From NCBI GenBank assembly GCA_035626515.1, contig DASPNM010000035.1, positions 1 through 64,000 on the forward strand: a stretch of 64,000 bases of DNA, read 5' to 3'. The stretch comes from DASPNM01 sp035626515 (GTDB taxonomy: Bacteria; Bacteroidota; Bacteroidia; Chitinophagales; Chitinophagaceae). The notes beneath the pieces are model-generated. The model saw only the letters and a program-made list of their open reading frames with translations. It did no database searches and was not told the DNA's origin. Made by a program: the position numbers and the translations under genes. This document shows, in pieces, positions 44,814 to 52,586 of the stretch (positions are counted from its first letter, which is position 1; each line of letters starts with the position of its first letter).

Positions 44814-45395
44814 ATGAAAACCTTTAACAAGAAGACTGATCACGAGCTGATCCGTATGTTCGCTGACGGTGATCTCGATGCCCTGGAAGCGCTGATCCTT
44901 CGTCACAAAGACAAATTGTACACTTCCATTCTGTTCCTGGTAAAGGACAAGTACCTTGCCGAGGATATTTTCCAGGATGCCTGTATTCGCATCATCGACA
45001 CCATGCGGTCGGGCCGCTACACCGAAGAAGGCAAGTTCCTTCCCTGGGCCATGCGCATAGCGCACAACCTCTGTGTTGATCATTTCCGGCGCGTCAAGCG
45101 TACCCCTACAATCCGGAACGGCGAGGACAAAGACATTTTCGAAGTGTTGCATTTCACTTCTGACTGTGCGGAGACAACAATGATGAAGCGCCAGAGCCAC
45201 GACCGTGTGCGTGAAATGCTTTCGCGGCTTCCGGAAGACCAGCGCGAAGTAATCATTCTCCGCCATTATGCCGACATGAGCTTCAAGGAGATCGCTGCGA
45301 TGACCAACTGCAGCATCAACACGGCCCTGGGCCGGATGCGCTATGGCTTGATCAACCTCAGGAAGCTGATGCTGCAAAAGCAGATTGCTCTATAA
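44814..45395 (+). CDS. ECF-type RNA polymerase sigma factor
   Basis: 193 residues. Region 2 is LILRHKDKLYTSILFLVKDKYLAEDIFQDACIR, with the core-binding and -10-reading residues. Region 4 is REMLSRLPEDQREVIILRHYADMSFKEIAAMTNCS, the helix-turn-helix. About 30 residues link them. No anti-sigma gene is adjacent. A TATTTTTA at 44680-44687 is a distant -7 candidate and would give a leader of about 120 bases. Target genes cannot be told from the window. Confidence 0.93.
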   Translation: MKTFNKKTDHELIRMFADGDLDALEALILRHKDKLYTSILFLVKDKYLAEDIFQDACIRIIDTMRSGRYTEEGKFLPWAMRIAHNLCVDHFRRVKRTPTIRNGEDKDIFEVLHFTSDCAETTMMKRQSHDRVREMLSRLPEDQREVIILRHYADMSFKEIAAMTNCSINTALGRMRYGLINLRKLMLQKQIAL

Positions 45396-45545
45396 GCAGA
45401 GCCCGCTCTTTGTCATCCTGTTCCACCAACCGTCACAGGGAAATCCGATTAATGGAATGCCGTCCTGAAAAACCGGATCGATTAATTGTAATTCCTCCGC
45501 CAGCGTGCGGTTTCCGGGAGGTCGCCACGGGATGACACCAAATTG

Positions 45546-45574
45546 ACCGCCCCTCCCGGGCGGTTTTCTTTTTT
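45546..45574 (+). terminator. Rho-independent terminator
   Basis: ACCGCCC (45546-45552) pairs with GGGCGGT (45558-45564) around CTCCC, followed by a T-rich run. It would end the sigma-factor transcript. Confidence 0.85.
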
Positions 45575-45681
45575 AGAACCGCCTCGTTGATAGGCCTGCC
45601 ACCGGCCGCGTGTCGGGGCGAGCTTTTCTTCGTAGCGGAGCGAATGAGCCTTCAGGCATTTTTCCTGCAGCTTTGTTTTTT

Positions 45682-45731
45682 TTCTTTGCTACTTACTTTT
45701 GGTTCGAGGCAAAAGAAAGCAGGGAAAAGAT
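45682..45731. repeat. Imperfect palindrome, Bacteroidota intergenic type
   Basis: CTTTTG (45696-45701) pairs with CAAAAG (45710-45715), and the flanks TTTGCTACTTA and AAAGCAGGGAAA continue the helix with mismatches. Similar TTTG/CAAA palindromes are frequent between genes in related genomes, from memory. Confidence 0.45.
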
Positions 45732-45900
45732 CAGCTGTAAATCGAATTATTTAATTGCAGCGTACGTTGGGGACTGAAACCGATTTTCTTAAACAGGTCA
45801 ATTAGGAGCGTTCTAAACGGAATTAATCCGCCGTTTTCCTTTGAAAGAGCCATCCAAAAATGTTGAAATGGATGCATTCAAAGGCCTGTTGAGATAGCTT

Positions 45901-47838
45901 CTAGTACTGTTTCTTCAGCTTTTGAAACGCGTCGAGACCACATTGCAGCCAGGCGGCGAATTCGTCGGCGTTCGGTGTGTAGAACTTGCTGCGGGCAAGG
46001 GCTTTTTCATCAGGACTGATGATCACGTACTGCGGCTGCGACGTGGCATCGAAATTCTCCAGCTGGAAGGTTGTCCACTTATCCCCTACAGTAACCAGTG
46101 ATTTTTGTGCACCCGATTTCGTCGTGTAAAGGATTTGCTCGGATGGAGGCAGCTTCCGGCGTTCGTCCACGTATAGCGATACGAGTATAAACTCTTCCTT
46201 CATCAGCCGCTCCACCTGTGGCTTTGTCCAGACTTTTTCTTCCATTCTCCGGCAATTCACGCACGCCCACCCGGTGAAGTCGATCAGCACGGGCTTGTTC
46301 TCCTTTTTAGCGAGCTGAACGGCCTGCTCATAATCCAGCAGCGGCTCGTCGCAATTCACAGGATGCTTATAAATGCTGTAACAAACCGGTGGCGGAAAAC
46401 CGCTGATCCATTTCAGCTTCGCCCAGCCTGTATTGGTCACTCCCGGCAGGAGGTAAATGGTAATGCCAAGGAAAAAAAGAATGAACAATATGCGCGAGGT
46501 AGTGAACCTTTTGCGGGCGCCCGCCGGACCAATACGAATAAGTCCGGTCAGGTAGAGCACGATAGCCAGCCCGATCAGCGCCCACAACGCCACGAACACT
46601 TCGCGCCTGAGAATTCCCCACTGCTTTACGTTGTCCGCGTTCGCCAGAAATTTGATGGCAAGCGCCAGCTCGATGAACCCCAGTACCACCTTCACATCTG
46701 TGAGCCAGCCCCCGGAACGGGGAATGCTTTGCAGCCATTTGGGGAACATCGCAAAAATGGCGAAGGGCAGGCCGAGGGCAATGCCAAAGCCCGCTGCGCC
46801 TACGGTCAACGGCCACGGTCCTTCCTCCGCCACCCCGGCAAGCAAGGTTCCCAGGATCGGACCGGTGCAGGAAAACGATACGATCGCCAGTGTGATCGCC
46901 ATGAAAAAGATTCCCGCAACATTTCCAATACCGGAGCGCGATCCCGCCCGGTTTGCGAAGGCGGCCGGCAGCGTCAACTCAAAATATCCGAAGAACGAAA
47001 ACGCAAAAACCAGGAAGATCGCAAAGAAGATCAGGTTGAGCAGCACGTCCGTCGAAATGTTGTTGAAGATTTCGGGGTTTGTCTTCCCTGCAATGTGAAA
47101 GGGAATGGTCAGCAGCACATAGATGAGGAAAATGAAAAACCCGTACATCACGGCATTGGCCACTCCGCGAGTCCGAACTTCGGTTTTTTGAGTGAAAAAC
47201 GAAACGGTTAGCGGGATCATTGGGAATACACAGGGAGTGAGCAGCGCGATAAATCCTCCGAACAAGCCGAGCAGGAAGATGCCGAGCATGCTGCTGTTCT
47301 CCTTTACCTTGTCGCCGCATTCGGCAACCGGGTTATTGATGTCAATTGAAGGAATGCGAATGCGCGTGGTTGCTGGCTTTCCTCCTTCGAGCTCCAGTGC
47401 AAATACAAAAGGAGTGGACGGGTAAAAATAATCCGGGTCCTTCCCGTAAGTGAATAACAAGCGTCCCGGCAGCACGGCAGGCACCTGCCCTTCAGGAAAT
47501 TTTAGAATTGCGGTCCATATTACAGGTCCGTCGTATACCCTTGCCGAACCGAACAGGCTGCTGGCTACCGTTCGCGGTAACACGGATTCGGTTATCGGTC
47601 CGACACGAATCGAAGAATCGTCAAATTGCAGTTCTGTGGTCACCAGGTCGGTGGCCTGCACCGGGGCATAAAGCCACCACCCGGCCGGCGGCGTCGTGGT
47701 AAAACTGAGCCTGTATTCACTTGACGAAACTTGCTCCGCTTTTGCTTTCCAGTCGAACGTGGCAGTATCCTGCGAAAAAGCAGGCAGGTTGAAGAGGAGA
47801 AAAAATGCCAGACCTGATAGCCGGGAAATTCCTTTCAT
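45901..47838 (-). CDS. dsbD: Thiol:disulfide interchange protein DsbD
   Basis: 645 residues in three parts. A signal peptide and an N-terminal DsbD-alpha-like domain (to about 165) come first. Eight membrane helices follow (about 180-470), with the conserved FLLGLFGGFIALLTPCVFPMIPLTVSFF and SFSCTGPILGTLLAG carrying the membrane cysteines. A C-terminal thioredoxin domain has FTGWACVNCRRME. It carries electrons from cytoplasmic thioredoxin to periplasmic proteins. The alpha domain here has no CxnC pair, unlike standard DsbD. The pair is in the separate protein encoded 60 bp upstream. Confidence 0.93.
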   Translation of the reverse strand: MKGISRLSGLAFFLLFNLPAFSQDTATFDWKAKAEQVSSSEYRLSFTTTPPAGWWLYAPVQATDLVTTELQFDDSSIRVGPITESVLPRTVASSLFGSARVYDGPVIWTAILKFPEGQVPAVLPGRLLFTYGKDPDYFYPSTPFVFALELEGGKPATTRIRIPSIDINNPVAECGDKVKENSSMLGIFLLGLFGGFIALLTPCVFPMIPLTVSFFTQKTEVRTRGVANAVMYGFFIFLIYVLLTIPFHIAGKTNPEIFNNISTDVLLNLIFFAIFLVFAFSFFGYFELTLPAAFANRAGSRSGIGNVAGIFFMAITLAIVSFSCTGPILGTLLAGVAEEGPWPLTVGAAGFGIALGLPFAIFAMFPKWLQSIPRSGGWLTDVKVVLGFIELALAIKFLANADNVKQWGILRREVFVALWALIGLAIVLYLTGLIRIGPAGARKRFTTSRILFILFFLGITIYLLPGVTNTGWAKLKWISGFPPPVCYSIYKHPVNCDEPLLDYEQAVQLAKKENKPVLIDFTGWACVNCRRMEEKVWTKPQVERLMKEEFILVSLYVDERRKLPPSEQILYTTKSGAQKSLVTVGDKWTTFQLENFDATSQPQYVIISPDEKALARSKFYTPNADEFAAWLQCGLDAFQKLKKQY

Positions 47839-47898
47839 TCTGTCGTTTTAGGAAACGGGCCCTGCAAAACAACTTGTTTTTTCAATACCCGCGCAGGA

Positions 47899-48354
47899 TT
47901 ACTGGATGGGAATGCTGAAATTTACTTTCCGCGGAGGCAGACATTTCTCATCATTGCAGGTCTGGTATTCCACCGTTCCGGTCACGGTCGTCTTCACCCG
48001 CGCTTTCAGTTTTACCATCTGCACAAAATTGACCGTATTGGAATACTGGTTAGCGGAGAGGTCGAGCTTTTTGTCGTGAAATTTTTCGAGAGTGCCCTGT
48101 TCGCGAATCCTGCCTTCGTAGGACACGAGCGGGTTTTTATTGAGCACGAAGCCGGTAGGAATCGCGATCGCGTCATCAGGCTGCGTCTGCGAAAACAGGT
48201 GCCACCCGGGTTGCATGTTGGCTTTCATGTGCAGCTCGTAAGTCTTGTCATCAATTTTTTTTGCACTGAAGTTCCAGCTCACCGGGTTGAGTTGCGCTTT
48301 TGCGATGACGGCGATCAGCAGCAGCAGTGCCAGTCCTGTAATTTTTCGGATCAT
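47899..48354 (-). CDS. Stand-alone DsbD alpha-domain protein
   Basis: 151 residues from the ATG at 48354. A signal peptide (KITGLALLLLIAVIAKAQ) is followed by one DsbD-alpha (DsbC-docking) immunoglobulin-like domain: MQPGWHLFSQTQPDD, then VEYQTCNDEKCLPPRKVNF with two cysteines four residues apart, the redox pair of the domain. It lies 60 bp upstream of dsbD on the same strand, so the two are probably one operon. It may accept electrons from DsbD and pass them on in the periplasm. Confidence 0.88.
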   Translation of the reverse strand: MIRKITGLALLLLIAVIAKAQLNPVSWNFSAKKIDDKTYELHMKANMQPGWHLFSQTQPDDAIAIPTGFVLNKNPLVSYEGRIREQGTLEKFHDKKLDLSANQYSNTVNFVQMVKLKARVKTTVTGTVEYQTCNDEKCLPPRKVNFSIPIQ

Positions 48355-48431
48355 GCTACGCAAGTTAATTGCCTCGTCAAAAATCGAACATAAAATCCTT
48401 TACAGCTGTTAAAGTTCGCCGGTGATTGGGG

Positions 48432-49112
48432 TCAGCCCTGTGCGACAAGCTGTTCCGCCATGAGCAGGGATCGCAGGATCTCCTGCCCGTCCGTATTTCC
48501 CAGCACCGCCGAGCAGGCCCGTTCGGGGTGCGGCATCATCCCGAACACGTTTCGGCGGGAATTGCAGATGCCGGCTATGTTCCGTAGCGAGCCATTTGGA
48601 TTGGCTTCGGCCGAAATAATCCCCTTTTCGTCGCAGTAATAGAAAAGGACCTGGTCATTCGCCTCCAGCTGATCCAGCGTCGGCTCATCGGCATAATACC
48701 GGCCCTCTCCGTGTGCCACGGGTATCTTGTATACGCGTCCGGAAGAATTTGTGAGGTGCGCATTGCGGCAAACGAATTTTTGCTGTTCGTTGCGCAAAAG
48801 GGCACCGGGAAGCAAATGCGATTCGCACAGTATCTGGAACCCGTTACAGATCCCAAAGACCTTTCCGCCGGCATGCGCGAACTCGGTTACCGACTGCATC
48901 ATGGGGCTGAAACGGGCGATTGCTCCGCAGCGCAGGTAATCCCCATAAGAAAAGCCGCCGGGTAATATGATACAGTCTTCTGTCCGGAAACTGCTCAGGT
49001 CCCGATCCTTGTGCCAGAGCATGATGACTTCCTGCCCCAAATCTTCGCTCAGCGCATGCTGAATGTCCCTGTCGCAGTTCGAGCCGGGGAATACGACGAC
49101 GCCGAATTTCAT
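48432..49112 (-). CDS. purQ: Phosphoribosylformylglycinamidine synthase, glutaminase subunit
   Basis: 226 residues from the ATG at 49112 (MKFGVVVFPGSNCDRD), the standard PurQ length. The class I glutamine amidotransferase triad is visible: Cys in FGICNGFQIL, His and Glu in MMPHPERA. LPGGFSYGDYLRCGAIAR is a family hallmark. With PurS and PurL, which are not in the window, it makes FGAM in purine synthesis. A TATCTTTG box lies 16 bases upstream. Confidence 0.97.
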   Translation of the reverse strand: MKFGVVVFPGSNCDRDIQHALSEDLGQEVIMLWHKDRDLSSFRTEDCIILPGGFSYGDYLRCGAIARFSPMMQSVTEFAHAGGKVFGICNGFQILCESHLLPGALLRNEQQKFVCRNAHLTNSSGRVYKIPVAHGEGRYYADEPTLDQLEANDQVLFYYCDEKGIISAEANPNGSLRNIAGICNSRRNVFGMMPHPERACSAVLGNTDGQEILRSLLMAEQLVAQG

Positions 49113-49128
49113 AGACGAATTTGTAGCG

Positions 49129-49136
49129 CAAAGATA
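49129..49136 (-). promoter_or_regulatory. -7 box (TATCTTTG) for purQ
   Basis: Read leftward, an exact TAnnTTTG match 16 bases before the purQ ATG at 49112. Confidence 0.5.
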
Positions 49137-49275
49137 ACGATCGTGCGGGATGAAGCATCTGTTAAAACACATCCTAATTTGTACCCGGCGGTAATACAGG
49201 GCGGCCGGTTTTCTGGTTTGTGTTTTGCAGCCCTTGCCATTGTTGTATTGATTTCTTTAATTAAATGTTTTGGCT

Positions 49276-49797
49276 ATGAAACTGAGAATGCTTGTATCGG
49301 TGGCCGCCATCGCTTTTCTGGTCTCTTGTGGACCTTCGTACCAGGTAACGGATTCTTCGGTTGTTGTGCCCGTCGGCACACGCTCCGCATTTGCCGATCA
49401 ATATCCTACTGCCGGAACGGTAGTCTGGGGTCATTTTGATCCGGCGATCACGCCGCTGGTAGACTGGGAACTCACCGAATGGCCGGAGCTGGATGCGGAC
49501 GACTACGTGGTGACCTTTAACATTGACGGCGTGCCGCACTATGCCTGGTATGATGAAGATGGCAGCTGGATCGGCACGGCGCGCACAATTGGCGACGTTA
49601 CCACGGTTCCCGTTTCCATCAATACGATGGTAACGACAAAGTTCCCGGGATATACGATTTCCACGGTGAAGCAGGAATTCTGGCCCGATGACCGCATGGG
49701 TTATGAACTGGAGCTTAAGAGCGGCGATACAAAGGTGAAGCTGCTTGTAGACCAGAACGGAAATATCCTGAAACAGAAAATGAAAGTGGACGACTAA
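49276..49797 (+). CDS. PepSY-like lipoprotein
   Basis: 173 residues from the ATG at 49276. The N-terminus ends in a clear lipobox, AIAFLVSCGPS. The rest resembles the Bacteroidota PepSY-like (beta-lactamase-inhibitor-like) fold: YVVTFNIDGVPHYAWYDEDGSWIGT, then a second half FPGYTISTVKQEFWPDD ending in KLLVDQNGNILKQ. Function unknown. A strong terminator follows. Confidence 0.75.
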   Translation: MKLRMLVSVAAIAFLVSCGPSYQVTDSSVVVPVGTRSAFADQYPTAGTVVWGHFDPAITPLVDWELTEWPELDADDYVVTFNIDGVPHYAWYDEDGSWIGTARTIGDVTTVPVSINTMVTTKFPGYTISTVKQEFWPDDRMGYELELKSGDTKVKLLVDQNGNILKQKMKVDD

Positions 49798-49799
49798 CG

Positions 49800-49825
49800 A
49801 AAACGGGGAGCAATCCCCGTTTTTT
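49800..49825 (+). terminator. Bidirectional rho-independent terminator
   Basis: ACGGGGA pairs with TCCCCGT around GCAA, extended by an A-run and a T-run. It lies between two convergent genes. Confidence 0.85.
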
Positions 49826-50820
49826 CATACTCCCCAGCCCGGACCATAATACTGGTATGCCAAAATATAGCCCACCGTCAGCCAGAAAAGCAGCAGTGGA
49901 ACGATGCGCAGGCCCGCATAGAGATAAGCACAGGCATGAAAGGTGGCAAACGGAATGGCTGCCATCACCCAATTTTCGAGCGTATCACTGTTATTCACGA
50001 AAGGCACGAACAGAGCGCCCAGCAGGTACAGCAGCACGAGGCTCCAGCCTTTTCGCACCTGGATCAGCACCCTTCTCAGGTTCTCCTGCACGTAATATCC
50101 CCCGATGAGGAATGGAAATACAACAAGCAATGCGCTTACCGCTGTCCACGTGGTTGGCGTGAGCACGGGCAGCCCTACCTCGAATCGAGGCCAGAGCGTT
50201 TGCCAGTTCCATTGATCGGCCAGGAAAAGATAAGCTGCATAGAAATAAAAAGGTGTAGTGATACCCAGCACACAGATCAGCCACTCATTGATGCGAAAGG
50301 GTCGCATGACCACAAGTGACAGCAGGATCCAGACAACGAACGTGAGGGAAGGGAAAAAGAGAAAGGAAGCAATACCAAGCGAGAGACCGATGTTGTAAAT
50401 GGTACCGTTTGCGTTTGACTGGTTGTACGTTTCGAAAAGCCGGGCGAGCACGTACAACAGTATCGTATTAATAATGAGCGGGGCCGACAGGTGGTTCCAC
50501 TCCGGAAACAGCGAAGTAATGAGCAAATACGCCATCCCCGGAAAATAAGTGGACCTGCTCAGCATTCGCTGGGTGTTCACGAACCGCGTCAGCATTAATG
50601 CCTGGATAAAAAGCAGCAGAAAAGCCAGAGTGGGATAAATGATTGGAATTCTCGCTCCCGGAGGCTGAAGCAACTCCAGGAGCGCACGGAACAGGGAACC
50701 CTGCGTGGCATCGGGCAACACCACGTGGGGTTGAAGGAACATCGGCAGCTTCATCCCCACCCCGAAGAGCAGCAGCAATAAAACATTGCCCGGGTTTTTT
50801 TGTCTGAAATACGCAATCAC
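49825..50820 (-). CDS. Polytopic membrane protein (DUF6427-like)
   Basis: 331 residues starting with GTG at 50820. About nine hydrophobic segments fill the protein, e.g. NVLLLLLFGVGMKLPMF, IYPTLAFLLLFIQALML and ISLTFVVWILLSLVVMRPF-type runs. The short motif MRPFRINEWLICVLGI after the sixth helix is typical of DUF6427, which I recognise only loosely. It starts 18 bp after the end of the 50839-52368 gene and is probably in the same operon. Confidence 0.72.
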   Translation of the reverse strand: MIAYFRQKNPGNVLLLLLFGVGMKLPMFLQPHVVLPDATQGSLFRALLELLQPPGARIPIIYPTLAFLLLFIQALMLTRFVNTQRMLSRSTYFPGMAYLLITSLFPEWNHLSAPLIINTILLYVLARLFETYNQSNANGTIYNIGLSLGIASFLFFPSLTFVVWILLSLVVMRPFRINEWLICVLGITTPFYFYAAYLFLADQWNWQTLWPRFEVGLPVLTPTTWTAVSALLVVFPFLIGGYYVQENLRRVLIQVRKGWSLVLLYLLGALFVPFVNNSDTLENWVMAAIPFATFHACAYLYAGLRIVPLLLFWLTVGYILAYQYYGPGWGV

Positions 50821-50838
50821 TGCCGTTGCCTGCGATCG

Positions 50839-52368
50839 CTAATTATACTCGATCTTGGCAAAGCAAATATAGTTGCGGTAAATGCAGGGCACAATCATTT
50901 GGCGCGCGCTCACCTGTTTTGCATACTTCGGCATGAATTCATGACCCTTGTCCAGATTCTTCAGCGTAGGATTACGCGTAAGCTCTCCCTGCGGGGAAAT
51001 ACTGTAGTCGTTCAGCAAATTATTCCTCTTCTCCTGCTGGTTGAAAAGAAAATGAAGCTCCCCGCCTGTGTTCATCACCTGGTAAGAGAGCAGGTTGTCG
51101 GAGTTGTCGTCGTACTGTTCCTTTCCCATCACGGTATTCCATTCCAGGTTGCCGTTTCGGTCAAATGCCAGGACAGCGATGTTGTCGGCATGGTACCGTA
51201 CCGACTGCCCGCTGGCCCAGCGTGTGGTCCAGAGATAGCTGCTGTAATATGGCGAATAATAATAGCTGTTCACCGGGTTGAGAAACGGGTAGCGGTACAG
51301 GTAGTCCCATCGGTTCCAGTTATTGAACCGGGAGCTGGTGTAAAACGACTCACTGCCGATAATGAACCCCCCGTCGCGCCGGATGATGACGTTGCGGATG
51401 AAATAGTCATTAAAGGCCATTTTGTTGTTGCTGCCGGTAGTTTTTGCTTCGCGCCGCAGCTCTTCCCCGAGCGTCACCGTATCCTGCACGGCAGGTTTAC
51501 CCAGTGCTTTGTCCCAGATGTAGAAATAAAATCCTTCGATGTTTCCTTTTCGCTGGGGATAGTAGAACGAGGTTAGGAAGTACCGCTTGTTGAAGTTGTC
51601 TACCTTCACGTGCACCTCATCGAGCCAAGTACGTTCGATATTCAGGGGGTTGACGTGCAGCGTATCAGCCTGTGCGTACTTAATGATAAACGACGCCCGG
51701 CTGATGTTCTCACCGCTGTTTCGGTATAGCCTCGAGAAAACCAGGTCTCCGTCGTTGTCGAGAAAGAATTCGTTGAGGGACTCATGCCTGTCCTCCATCG
51801 GAATGGTAAGCCGGCTTTTCTTCAGCAGCTCGAGTTTGTCGTTGTACAAAAAAGTAGTCATCAGGTAAAGTCGCTTGTTGCGGCTGTTGATCTTAAAGAC
51901 GATAAGCTTGCTTTTGTCTTCGCTGCTCTGCACGGTATATATCTTGTTACTGGCGGCAAATCCGATATGCGTCGTATCCAGCAACATCACTTCGCCCATG
52001 CGCGCACCATTTCCGTCTACCCGTACCGCCGAACAGAAAACCACATTCTTCTTCTGGTACTGGTAGATCATGTAGGCAAAATCGCTGTACGGGAAAAACT
52101 CAATATTGATGATCCGGTCGTTGTCCGGGAGAAAATCCAGTTCTGATTTCCCGGTTTCCAACATGTCGTTGTCGAGCACCGAAATGATATGTTTGTTGCT
52201 GCGCGGTTTCTTGTATATGAGGAATTTCCCGTTAATCTTCCCAACAATCTCGAAGTCCATGCGCTGCGTGTCGTCCTTGTCAGGCTCCGAATAAACAATC
52301 TTCTGGGAAAAGAGGGTCAGGCCAAAGCCCAGCCCAAGGCACAGCAAAAGCAAACGTCCACGAACCAT
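50839..52368 (-). CDS. Secreted protein of unknown function, possible beta-propeller
   Basis: 509 residues with a signal peptide (RLLLLCLGLGFGLTLFSQK). The rest is predominantly beta with recurring short blocks of the kind IYQYQKKNVVFCSAVRVDGNG, IRRDGGFIIGSESFY and LAFDRNGNLEWNTVMGKEQ. The last type is seen in repeat-blade propellers. A Tyr/Ser-rich stretch (NSYYYSPYYSSYLW) sits at about 360. No catalytic motif is recognised. Cotranscribed with the membrane protein downstream. Confidence 0.7.
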   Translation of the reverse strand: MVRGRLLLLCLGLGFGLTLFSQKIVYSEPDKDDTQRMDFEIVGKINGKFLIYKKPRSNKHIISVLDNDMLETGKSELDFLPDNDRIINIEFFPYSDFAYMIYQYQKKNVVFCSAVRVDGNGARMGEVMLLDTTHIGFAASNKIYTVQSSEDKSKLIVFKINSRNKRLYLMTTFLYNDKLELLKKSRLTIPMEDRHESLNEFFLDNDGDLVFSRLYRNSGENISRASFIIKYAQADTLHVNPLNIERTWLDEVHVKVDNFNKRYFLTSFYYPQRKGNIEGFYFYIWDKALGKPAVQDTVTLGEELRREAKTTGSNNKMAFNDYFIRNVIIRRDGGFIIGSESFYTSSRFNNWNRWDYLYRYPFLNPVNSYYYSPYYSSYLWTTRWASGQSVRYHADNIAVLAFDRNGNLEWNTVMGKEQYDDNSDNLLSYQVMNTGGELHFLFNQQEKRNNLLNDYSISPQGELTRNPTLKNLDKGHEFMPKYAKQVSARQMIVPCIYRNYICFAKIEYN

Positions 52369-52522
52369 AATAACCTGATTTTTTGCCTGTTAAAGTTAGT
52401 CCAACCGCCCGGAAAAAATTGCCGGTGATTTTTTGAACGGCGCCTGGTCTATTTAGAGGACGACAAGCAATGCGTCAGTGCTGCATGGCGGCGCTAAGCT
52501 TTCGCAATTGGGTTTTGCCTTA

Positions 52523-52530
52523 TACCTTTG
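52523..52530 (+). promoter_or_regulatory. -7 box (TACCTTTG) for kup
   Basis: Exact TAnnTTTG match. It lies inside the upstream extension of the kup open frame, which argues for a start at or after 52542 rather than 52470. Confidence 0.5.
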
Positions 52531-52586
52531 CAGGCAATGTCGTGTTCTTTCCTTCTGACCGGCCCTGGGAAAAATATAAGCTTCAA

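Larger units (their letters stand above)
45396..45900. other. Structured 505-bp intergenic region
   Basis: No protein gene is seen. It contains TGTCATCC (45411-45418) paired with GGATGACA (45530-45537), a terminator (45546-45574) and a long imperfect palindrome (45682-45731). The part from 45735 to 45900 shows no clear structure. Confidence 0.55.

Noticed and set aside
44624..44827. 67-codon frame before the sigma-factor gene
   Set aside because: It overlaps the sigma-factor start and has no family resemblance; it is better seen as leader sequence.
45594..45665. GCCTG/CAGGC hairpin with a T-run as a second terminator
   Set aside because: Only 5 bp with a loop of more than 50 bases; too weak next to the strong terminator at 45546-45574.
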